A stretch of DNA of 41,448 nt from Caulobacteraceae bacterium (GTDB lineage Bacteria > Pseudomonadota > Alphaproteobacteria > Caulobacterales > Caulobacteraceae), in assembly GCA_947452365.1 (NCBI GenBank), contig CANGCO010000015.1:1-41448 (forward strand), written 5' to 3'. Below, piece after piece: positions 17,085 to 24,040 of this stretch. Each line of letters begins with the position of its first letter. Position 1 is the first letter of the stretch. The notes beneath the pieces are model-generated. The model saw nothing but the letters and a program-made list of their open reading frames with translations, was not told the DNA's origin and ran no database searches. The position numbers and the translations under genes are program-made.

Positions 17085-17684
17085 ATGTTTTACCAAACCG
17101 ATCAAAGGGCCCCTGGCCTGAAACACGATCCGATCAAGGCCCTGGTTGCGCCGCGCCCGATCGGCTGGATCAGCAGCTTAAGCGCCGATGGGATCGCCAA
17201 TCTTGCGCCCTATAGCTTTTTCAATCTGGTCGCGACGGGCCCAGCCATGGTCGCCTTTTCCAGCGCCGGGCGCAAAGACTCCCAAACCAATATCGAACAG
17301 ACTGGCGAATTTGTCTGCAATATTGCTAGCCAGCCCTTGAGCGCGGCGGTCAATGCCAGTGCAGCCAGCGTCGCAGGCGCGGTCGACGAATTTGCCCTAA
17401 CGGGGCTTGAGACCGCGCCCAGCGTCCTGATCAAGCCGCCCAGGGTCAAGGCCGCGCCTGCCCACCTCGAATGCGTCTATTTGCAGACCCTGCCCCTGAT
17501 CGATAAGGACGGGGTGCGCAGCCTGTTTGACCTAGTGCTCGGCCAGGTGATCGGGGTGCACATTGATGACCAGTTCATCAAGGACGGCCTGGTCGATACA
17601 GCTGCCATGCGGCTTTTGTCTCGGCTGGGCTATCTGGACTATGGCGTCACCGATACGATGTTTGCCATGCCAAGGCCAGACTAG
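17085..17684 (+). CDS. Flavin reductase-like domain (FMN-binding) protein
   Basis: A 199-aa soluble protein of the flavin-reductase-like, FMN-binding split-barrel family. Matching segments are ALVAPRPIGWISSLSADGIANLAPYSFF near the N-terminus, DSQTNIEQTGEFVCNIAS, and the C-terminal RLGYLDY. Members bind FMN and may reduce flavin with NAD(P)H for partner monooxygenases, or have other redox roles. ATG 17085 is chosen because AAGGTGGG lies 5-12 nt upstream; the open frame begins at 16998 but those residues do not fit. A strong bidirectional hairpin terminator follows directly. No monooxygenase is adjacent, although two P450s lie elsewhere in the window. Confidence 0.85.
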   Translation: MFYQTDQRAPGLKHDPIKALVAPRPIGWISSLSADGIANLAPYSFFNLVATGPAMVAFSSAGRKDSQTNIEQTGEFVCNIASQPLSAAVNASAASVAGAVDEFALTGLETAPSVLIKPPRVKAAPAHLECVYLQTLPLIDKDGVRSLFDLVLGQVIGVHIDDQFIKDGLVDTAAMRLLSRLGYLDYGVTDTMFAMPRPD

Positions 17685-17690
17685 GGGCAC

Positions 17691-17720
17691 AAAAAAGGCG
17701 GCACCGAGGTGCCGCCTTTT
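17691..17720. terminator. Bidirectional rho-independent terminator
   Basis: The inverted repeat AAAAGGCGGCAC / GTGCCGCCTTTT has a CGAG loop, flanked by an A-run on one side and a T-run on the other. It lies between two convergent genes (flavin reductase-like and TonB receptor 1) and can stop transcription from both directions. Confidence 0.88.
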
Positions 17721-17742
17721 CAGCCGTCCAGACTAGGTTGGA

Positions 17743-20373
17743 CTAGAAGTTTGCCGAGACGCGAACATATCCAAAGGCACCATTGATGCCAAAAGGACCA
17801 CCACTACGGGGATAGATCTGACCATCCGCCGTGCTGTTTGTGTCTTTAAAGATGTTATTGTCAGCCGACTGTTTAATCCGATCAGGGCGGGCATTGAACA
17901 GATTCGATGCGCCAACCGTGATCTTATAATGCTCAGCGGTTGTATAGCTGACATCCAAGTCGGTGACGAACTTCTTACCAAAGGTTTGACCTGGGTAATC
18001 GTTCTCATCACGCCAAGAGCCGTAATAGTTTTCACGAATATTGACGGCCCAGTTATCGCGCGACCAGTTGGCCGATCCAATAATCCGGGTGTTTGGCGCA
18101 AGGCGCTTCACACCATCAATCTGGGAGGCGCCGATGGCAAGTTCATCATAATGGGTCACATGACTTTGGTTATAGTTATAGGCCAAGGTCAGGTTAAGCG
18201 GGCCACCGGCAAGTTCGTCCTTATAGGTCGAAACGATATCAACACCCACGGTGCGGGTATCATAGCCATTGGTGAAGAAGTTGACCGAGCCACCCTCACC
18301 CACCGCCGCTAGGACCGGGAATGCAAGGATTTTGTCGGCCGTCACATCTTGGTTGGCAGCGATACCAATGCGCTTTTTCACATCGATTTGATAGGCATCA
18401 ACCGTGATCAAGAATTTGGAATCTGGCTTGATTACAAAGCCAAAGCCATAATCCGTTGAGGTCTCAGGCTTAAGAAGTTTGGCATCAAAGGCTTGAGCAA
18501 TCGGGCTGCTGACCGGGAAGGTGCCGACCTGAACCTGATTACCGGCGACAAAGGTCGTGGTCAGAATCTGGTCATTGGACTGGCCAGGCGACGGCGCGTG
18601 ATAGCCCGTGCCCGCGGTGCCTCGGAACGATAGAACATCATTGACCTTATAAAGTGCATTCAGCTTGCCCACCGTGGCATCACCAAACGTATTATAATGT
18701 TCATAACGGGCGGCTAGGCCGACGCTCAGCTTTTCAGTCAGATCGGTTTCAGCATCACCATAAAGGGCATAATTGGACTGGCTCCAAGACCCTGCGGCCT
18801 CTGGGCTGGTCCCACCATAACCACTCGCGGCCGGTGAAAGCTTACCGCGCGATGTCCCATCAGCTGCATACACACCTGGCGAGACCAAGGAATAGAGGTT
18901 CTGTGCCAATGCATAAGGACCAGCGCCATAGGACTGCTCGTCGCCAGCCGTCTGGCTATAGGTCTCTTTACGGTATTCAGCGCCGCCGGAAAGGGTCACT
19001 GGGCTGGCCAGCCCCTTGACCGTAAGCGGATAGCTCAGGTCCAAGTTAACGTCGGTTTCTTTTTGTCCCAACTGACCAAACTTAAAGCTAGTATGAGACG
19101 CAGGTCCATAAGTGGGGCTAAGCGAATTATACATCGACAGGTCGATCGTGTTTTCGCTGGTATTGACCGAGAGATCATAGGTCAGGCCAGAGGCCATCTT
19201 GCCCTTATAGCCAACCGCCGCATAGGCCTGCTTAACCTCACCGACAAAGCGCGGGGTAAAGCCTGCTGGATAGAGGCTCGTGAACAAGAAGGTATTGCTG
19301 TCTTTCACAAAGCCATTGGCAGGGCAGCCCGTGACGCCGGTGGGGCAAGGGGTCAGATAGAAGGTATTGCGGAACGCCGCATTGGCTGAAACCGATGCTG
19401 TACCGCCACCTGCTAGATCAAGCGTTGCGGGTATGGGTGAGCGGTAATTAAAGCTCTGGTCAGCCTTGCTCGACGCGACGTTGGCAAAGAAATACAGCTC
19501 GCTATTGGCTGTGACGTCATAGCCAGAGTTTAACAGCAGCTTATAACCATGCGCAGGCGAGGAACCCCAAATCTGCACGGGTCCAGGGTAATTGGGCAGC
19601 TTGGACGCGAGGTCTGGATTGAGCGCAGCAAATTTCAAAGCGACCGGACGGGTTGCGCCACGGCTGGTGCCGTCTTCGTCATAATACTCGCCGGTCAGGT
19701 TGACAAAGCCAGCATCGCCAAGCGCAAAGCCGAGATTAGCGCCGATCTGCTTGCTCTTGCCATCACCCTGCTTAAGGTATTGGCCGTATTTGGCATCGAT
19801 TTCGACGCCCGAGCGATTATCCTTCAGGCCATAGTTCAAAACGCCGGCAATGGCATCAGAACCATATTGCGCGGTCGCGCCTTCGCGCAGAACCTGCAGG
19901 CTCTTAATCGCCATGGCAGGAATGGCGGAGATGTCAGCACCTTGCGAGCCATAAGACAGGCCCGTATCGCCGCCACTATAGACCTGAACCAGGGCCGAGC
20001 GGTTGAAACGCTTGCCATTCAGCATGACCAAGACCTGGTCGCTGGCCTGACCGCGCAAGGACGGCGCCCGCACAAAGGTCGAGGCGTCGGAAATGGTGTT
20101 TTGACCGACAAAGAAGGATGGGACGATGCTTTTCAGCGTATCGATTAGGTTGGAAGAGGCCGAGCTCTTGAGCTCTGACGCGCTGATCACGTCCACGGGC
20201 GAGGCGGAGTCTGTAACCGTGCGGTCAGTACGGCGCGTACCAATAACCACAATTTCTTCTATGGCGGCGGCCGTCGTGGCCGTGGCTGGGGCTTGCTGTG
20301 CAAAGCTGGTGGCGGGAAATGCCATTGCGGCGACACTGGCGCTCGCCAATAATAATTTGCTGGATAGTCTCAT
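17743..20373 (-). CDS. TonB-dependent outer-membrane receptor (1)
   Basis: Outer-membrane beta-barrel transporter of 876 aa. It has a signal peptide (KLLLASASVAAMAFPATSFA, cleavage near residue 25), a TonB box region EEIVVIGTRR, a plug domain with VLVMLNGKRFNRSALVQ and REGATAQYGSDAIAGVLNYG, and a 22-strand-type barrel ending in VRVSANF with a C-terminal Phe. ATG 20373 is preceded by AAGGGGGG; the open frame runs back to 20508. The ligand cannot be told from sequence; receptors of this plug type in Caulobacter and sphingomonads take up diverse organic substrates or siderophores. It lies downstream of P450 (2) on the same strand, separated by 226 bp, so probably has its own promoter. Confidence 0.93.
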   Translation of the reverse strand: MRLSSKLLLASASVAAMAFPATSFAQQAPATATTAAAIEEIVVIGTRRTDRTVTDSASPVDVISASELKSSASSNLIDTLKSIVPSFFVGQNTISDASTFVRAPSLRGQASDQVLVMLNGKRFNRSALVQVYSGGDTGLSYGSQGADISAIPAMAIKSLQVLREGATAQYGSDAIAGVLNYGLKDNRSGVEIDAKYGQYLKQGDGKSKQIGANLGFALGDAGFVNLTGEYYDEDGTSRGATRPVALKFAALNPDLASKLPNYPGPVQIWGSSPAHGYKLLLNSGYDVTANSELYFFANVASSKADQSFNYRSPIPATLDLAGGGTASVSANAAFRNTFYLTPCPTGVTGCPANGFVKDSNTFLFTSLYPAGFTPRFVGEVKQAYAAVGYKGKMASGLTYDLSVNTSENTIDLSMYNSLSPTYGPASHTSFKFGQLGQKETDVNLDLSYPLTVKGLASPVTLSGGAEYRKETYSQTAGDEQSYGAGPYALAQNLYSLVSPGVYAADGTSRGKLSPAASGYGGTSPEAAGSWSQSNYALYGDAETDLTEKLSVGLAARYEHYNTFGDATVGKLNALYKVNDVLSFRGTAGTGYHAPSPGQSNDQILTTTFVAGNQVQVGTFPVSSPIAQAFDAKLLKPETSTDYGFGFVIKPDSKFLITVDAYQIDVKKRIGIAANQDVTADKILAFPVLAAVGEGGSVNFFTNGYDTRTVGVDIVSTYKDELAGGPLNLTLAYNYNQSHVTHYDELAIGASQIDGVKRLAPNTRIIGSANWSRDNWAVNIRENYYGSWRDENDYPGQTFGKKFVTDLDVSYTTAEHYKITVGASNLFNARPDRIKQSADNNIFKDTNSTADGQIYPRSGGPFGINGAFGYVRVSANF

Positions 20374-20549
20374 AACGCCCCCCTTGGGTTCAAAACTGAG
20401 CACCCGACCGAAGCGCAAGCGGCGCCGAGCAGGGTGGTTCAAGTTGAGGAGGATAGTTAATGTTATTGCGTAATCATCAAACTGGTAACTGTGACAAAAA
20501 TAAAACAAATGTCAGTATGTGGTACAAATGTTACACAATGACCCACACA

Positions 20550-20566
20550 CCCCGAGACGTCCGGGG
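20550..20566. terminator. Possible weak hairpin downstream of P450 (2)
   Basis: The short inverted repeat CCCCG / CGGGG has a 7-nt loop and lies 34 bp past the P450 (2) stop codon. There is no T-run, so factor-independent termination would be weak. It could instead be part of the TonB receptor leader region. Confidence 0.3.
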
Positions 20567-20599
20567 GCTTCAATTTGATTTCTTAGGCAGACCGCAGCC

Positions 20600-21808
20600 C
20601 TAGGCGCAGAACCTAACCGTCATGGGACCAATCTGGCGGATGGCACCGGAGGCGAGACGCGGAAAATCCCCAACCAGACAGGTCATGGGGGCAAGGCGCG
20701 CAATCACGGCCAAGGTCTCTTCCATCTCGGCCCGGGCCAAGGCTTCACCAACGCACCGATGCGCACCGGCTCCGAAAATCGGATGCCAACGCGGATGGTC
20801 ATTGCGGTGAATATTAAAGCGGTCCGGATCGGCATAGATGTCCGGGTCACGCAGGACCGACAAGAGCGATACGGCCACAGGCGTACCGGCCGGGACAAGA
20901 TAGCCGTCCATGTCAATATCCTGGATCGCGACCCTAGGAATGCCGGCAACGACGGGATCAAACCGCAGCCCCTCGTCCACTACCGCCTTTTTCAGGCCGT
21001 CCGGATCAGCGCAAAAAGCTGCCCACTGGTCTGGGTGCGCCAGCATATGGGCCAGGGTGATGCAGAGCGAGCCGCGCGTAGTGTCTGACCCCGCCAGGAT
21101 CAGGCCCAGAACCTGGGTGCGGATCTCGATCTCGGTAAGCGCCTCATCCTTGGCCGTCGTGGCCAGATAGTCGGTGATGAAATCTTGGCGCGGATGGACG
21201 CGGCGATCGGCAAACAGGTCAGCGACATAGGCATTAAACGCCACGAGGCTGGCCTCAATGGTTTCACGCCGCGCCGGATCGACAAAGCCAAGCGCCTCGG
21301 CTGTATCGGCAATCCATTGCAAAAACACCGGCAGATCTGAATTGGGAATGCCCAATATGTCGGCAATAATCCGGGCGGGGATCTGGGCAGCGATCTCGGC
21401 GACAAAATCGACCGGCGCACCGTTTAGCCGCGCCATAACCAGCTCAGTTGCAAATTCGCGCGCCTTGGGCCGCATGGCATCCATCAGCTTGAAGGCAAAG
21501 GTGCGCGAGACTGGATTACGCCGCCTTTGATGCGCCTCACCATTGGCAAACAACATGGCCGATTCAATAAATTCGAAGATCGGACCCGAATAAATACCCT
21601 GCATGAGCTTGGTTTCGGTCTCGATCTGACGGGTCAGATCGCTTGTGACCAGATCAAGGTGGCGGTGGCGCAAGGCGATCACCATGCCAAACATGGCCCG
21701 GGCAATCGGTGCCTGCTGGCGCAGACCGCGAATATAGGCATGGGGGTCTGAGCCCGCCTCGGCCTCAAAACTCATTTCCGGGGCATCTTCAAGGCGCAAA
21801 ACAGGCAT
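20600..21808 (-). CDS. Cytochrome P450 monooxygenase (2)
   Basis: Soluble bacterial P450 of 402 aa, clearly different from the P450 at 5.6 kb. Visible motifs are the I-helix AGSDTT at 239-244 (Asp242-Thr243 pair), K-helix Glu279..Arg282 in EGLRFDP, and the haem loop FGAGAHRCVGEALARAE with Cys352. HQRRRNPVSRTF in the C-helix and ILAGSDTTRGS are typical of CYP families acting on terpenoid or aromatic substrates; no substrate is assigned. ATG 21808 has GGGG 6 nt upstream and is preferred over an upstream in-frame ATG at 21829 with no ribosome-binding site. No ferredoxin gene is adjacent. Confidence 0.92.
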   Translation of the reverse strand: MPVLRLEDAPEMSFEAEAGSDPHAYIRGLRQQAPIARAMFGMVIALRHRHLDLVTSDLTRQIETETKLMQGIYSGPIFEFIESAMLFANGEAHQRRRNPVSRTFAFKLMDAMRPKAREFATELVMARLNGAPVDFVAEIAAQIPARIIADILGIPNSDLPVFLQWIADTAEALGFVDPARRETIEASLVAFNAYVADLFADRRVHPRQDFITDYLATTAKDEALTEIEIRTQVLGLILAGSDTTRGSLCITLAHMLAHPDQWAAFCADPDGLKKAVVDEGLRFDPVVAGIPRVAIQDIDMDGYLVPAGTPVAVSLLSVLRDPDIYADPDRFNIHRNDHPRWHPIFGAGAHRCVGEALARAEMEETLAVIARLAPMTCLVGDFPRLASGAIRQIGPMTVRFCA

Positions 21809-21930
21809 GGATAACCCCAGTCTAATCATTCAATAGTAAGAGATGCCTTCGTATCAGTCGCTCGCGCCTAGGCAAAGCCCCCCTAAGCCAAGGATGAAGA
21901 GCGTGGGTCACCGATTTACCCAAAGAATGA

Positions 21931-22356
21931 TTAGGCCAGAACCAATACAAGCGCGATGGTGTTGAGGCTGGCCAACAGGGTGGCGCCAAACAGGTTGGTA
22001 TCCACCAGATGCACCTGACCGCCTATGCGAAAGCGAAAGGGGGGGATGCCATTGACATCCTTTAGCGAGCCTTCAAACCGCTTCATATTGGCCAGGGTCA
22101 GGAAGAAGGTCACGATCCAGTTAAAGTTCAAGACCGCGGCCAAAAGTACATGGCCAGAAAACTGCGCCGCCCAGACCAGATAGAGCACAAACAAGGCTAT
22201 GCCGGCCTGGCACAGCACCTGCCAGACCACATGGAAACGGGCATGTGGCGTCCATAAGGGGTTGGTGGCATGGGTGGCATTAAAATCAGCCCGCATGGGA
22301 CCAAGGCCGGTCGCGACCGCGACCAGTGTGACCAGGATTTTTGCGGTCAGTTCCAT
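21931..22356 (-). CDS. Small four-helix membrane protein, DUF6640-like
   Basis: A 141-aa integral membrane protein with about four hydrophobic segments: KILVTLVAVATGLG, VLCQAGIALFVLYLVWAAQF, LLAAVLNFNWIVTFFLTLA and LFGATLLASLNTIALVLVL. Between the first two is FNATHATNPLWTPHARFHVVWQ, a conserved-looking polar block with His and Asp/Asn residues that I associate with the DUF6640 family; this assignment is from memory. Its function is unknown. ATG 22356 follows a GAGG about 10 nt upstream; the frame continues to 22515 without support. It is divergent from the nitroreductase gene. Confidence 0.65.
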   Translation of the reverse strand: MELTAKILVTLVAVATGLGPMRADFNATHATNPLWTPHARFHVVWQVLCQAGIALFVLYLVWAAQFSGHVLLAAVLNFNWIVTFFLTLANMKRFEGSLKDVNGIPPFRFRIGGQVHLVDTNLFGATLLASLNTIALVLVLA

Positions 22357-22587
22357 GAACACTTGGCCTCCCCGGGCCCTTATACTGCGCGATGATCGCC
22401 GCGAGGCGCGCTCGCGGACTTGCAAAGCCTGACTAAAAATGAGAGTTATGTCAATAAAGCAATGATGGGGGTCGAGCCCACCGGATGGGTCGGCCACCAA
22501 TATCAAGCTTCTCAAACCCAGCCTGATTTTCTAGATAGTCCTCACGCGGCCATTAGGGCCGCCCTAGCCTTAGGAAAAGACCGCCTA

Positions 22588-23232
22588 ATGACCCAATCCA
22601 ATGATCTGATCGACCGGATGAACTGGCGCTATGCCACCAAAAAAATGGACCCTGCCAAGTCTGTTGCGGCCGACAAGGTCGAGCGTATCCTTGAAGCGGC
22701 CCGCCTTGCCCCCACCTCGAGCGGCCTTCAGCCCTATGAAATCATTGTCGTGACCGACAAGGCTGTGCGCGAACGCATCCAGCCCGCAGCCTGGAACCAG
22801 GCCCAGGTCACTGAAGGCTCGCACCTCTTGGTTTTTGCCGCCTGGGACAATTACACCGCCGAGCGCATTAATCACATGTTTGACCTGACCAATCAGATCC
22901 GCGGCTTTGAGAACGAGGGCTGGGAAAACTATCGCAAAATGCTGCTCTCGACTTATCCGCAGCGCGACGCCCAGGCCAATTATGAGCACGCGGCACGCCA
23001 AGCCTATATCGGCGTCGGCGCCGCCCTGATTGCCGCGGCCTTTGAAGAGGTTGATGCCACGCCGATGGAAGGCTTTAGCAGCGATGCGGTCGACGAGATT
23101 TTGGGCCTGCGCACCCGCGGCCTGCGCAGCTTGGTGATTATCCCGCTCGGCTATCGCCAAGAAGACGGCGACTGGTTGGTCAAGCTTGAAAAGGTCCGCC
23201 GTCCGCGCGACCAGTTCGTGACCGAAGTCTAG
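22588..23232 (+). CDS. NAD(P)H-dependent nitroreductase family protein
   Basis: A 214-aa FMN-dependent oxidoreductase of the NfsB-like nitroreductase family. N-terminal MNWRYATKKMDP and the block ILEAARLAPTSSGLQPYEIIVV contain the FMN phosphate-binding Arg and Ser residues; ARQAYIGVGAALIAAAFEEVDATPMEGF and the late SLVIIPLGYR block complete the fold. Such enzymes reduce nitroaromatics, quinones or flavins in the cytoplasm. ATG 22588 with AGGAAAAGA upstream is preferred; the open frame extends to 22420 but that part is not family-like. A strong 14-bp stem-loop follows its stop codon. Confidence 0.9.
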   Translation: MTQSNDLIDRMNWRYATKKMDPAKSVAADKVERILEAARLAPTSSGLQPYEIIVVTDKAVRERIQPAAWNQAQVTEGSHLLVFAAWDNYTAERINHMFDLTNQIRGFENEGWENYRKMLLSTYPQRDAQANYEHAARQAYIGVGAALIAAAFEEVDATPMEGFSSDAVDEILGLRTRGLRSLVIIPLGYRQEDGDWLVKLEKVRRPRDQFVTEV

Positions 23233-23260
23233 GTCACAAGCCACCGCCCATAGACAATGA

Positions 23261-23294
23261 CCAGCCGGGGTGGGAAAGGGCCCATCCCGGCTGG
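23261..23294. terminator. Long GC-rich stem-loop after nitroreductase gene
   Basis: A 14-bp stem with one G-T wobble (CCAGCCGGGGTGGG / CCCATCCCGGCTGG) and a 6-nt AAAGGG loop, 28 bp past the nitroreductase stop. It lacks a T-run, so it may be a rho-dependent or RNA-stabilising 3' end rather than a classic terminator. Confidence 0.5.
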
Positions 23295-23392
23295 ACGGCA
23301 TAGCCCTAACCCTTTGATTTATTAGGCTCAGCCTAGGCGCGCCTTGTGCTAGACCTAGCCTAGCTGCACGCGATCGAGATCAAGGCGCATAC

Positions 23393-24013
23393 ATGACCTT
23401 TAAACATTTGGTCTTAGCAGCGGTCCTCATGGCCGCGCTTACGGGAACCCATGCCATGGCTATCGAGGAACCCGCCTTTAAGGTCGTCCTGCACGAGGGC
23501 GCATTTGAGATCCGCGACTATCCGCCCCTAGTGGTCGCCGAGGTGACGGTCACCGGCGATCAGAAGGCCGCCGCTAGTCAGGGCTTTCGTCTATTAGCGG
23601 GCTATATATTTGGCGGCAATACAAGGCGTCAAAGCATCGCCATGACCGCGCCGGTCGCTCAAGCCCAGACCAGCGAAAAAATCGCCATGACCGCGCCCGT
23701 GACCCAGATCAAGGCCGCAAATGCGTGGGTGGTTCGGTTTAATATGCCCAAGGGCTATAACTTGGCCAACCTGCCCCAGCCCAATGATCCCAAGGTCCAG
23801 CTGCGCGCCCTGCCCGCCAGCCGGTTTGCCGTGCTGCAGTTTTCGGGCCTCGCCGGAACAGATGATGTGACCGCCAAGACTGCCGAGCTGCAAAACCGCA
23901 TCACGACCCACCATCTGCGCCCCACCGGCCCGGTCAGCCTTGCCCGATACAATCCCCCCTGGACCTTGTGGTTCATGCGGCGCAATGAGGTGATGATTGA
24001 GGTGGCACGTTAA
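23393..24013 (+). CDS. Exported SOUL family haem-binding-like protein
   Basis: A 206-aa protein with a signal peptide (KHLVLAAVLMAALTGTHAMA, cleavage near residue 22), so probably periplasmic. The mature part matches the SOUL/HBP family: FEIRDYPPLVVAEVTV at the start, FRLLAGYIFGGN, and the repeated phrase IAMTAPVAQ...KIAMTAPVTQ, which is the clearest family signature. Family members in eukaryotes bind haem or porphyrins; the bacterial role is not established. It has no visible partner gene, and converges on the usher gene with 27 bp between ends. Confidence 0.88.
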   Translation: MTFKHLVLAAVLMAALTGTHAMAIEEPAFKVVLHEGAFEIRDYPPLVVAEVTVTGDQKAAASQGFRLLAGYIFGGNTRRQSIAMTAPVAQAQTSEKIAMTAPVTQIKAANAWVVRFNMPKGYNLANLPQPNDPKVQLRALPASRFAVLQFSGLAGTDDVTAKTAELQNRITTHHLRPTGPVSLARYNPPWTLWFMRRNEVMIEVAR

Positions 24014-24019
24014 AGTCAG

Positions 24020-24039
24020 TGTGCGGTTTATGTCGCACA
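24020..24039. terminator. Possible short hairpin between convergent genes
   Basis: The inverted repeat TGTGCG / CGCACA with an 8-nt loop fills the 27-bp gap between the SOUL and usher genes. The stem is only 6 bp and there is no T-run, so this is a weak call. Confidence 0.35.
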
Positions 24040-24040
24040 A

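Noticed and set aside
19549-20148. 199-aa open frame opposite TonB receptor 1
   Set aside because: Antisense to the receptor plug region; it mirrors the conserved coding strand and shows no motif.
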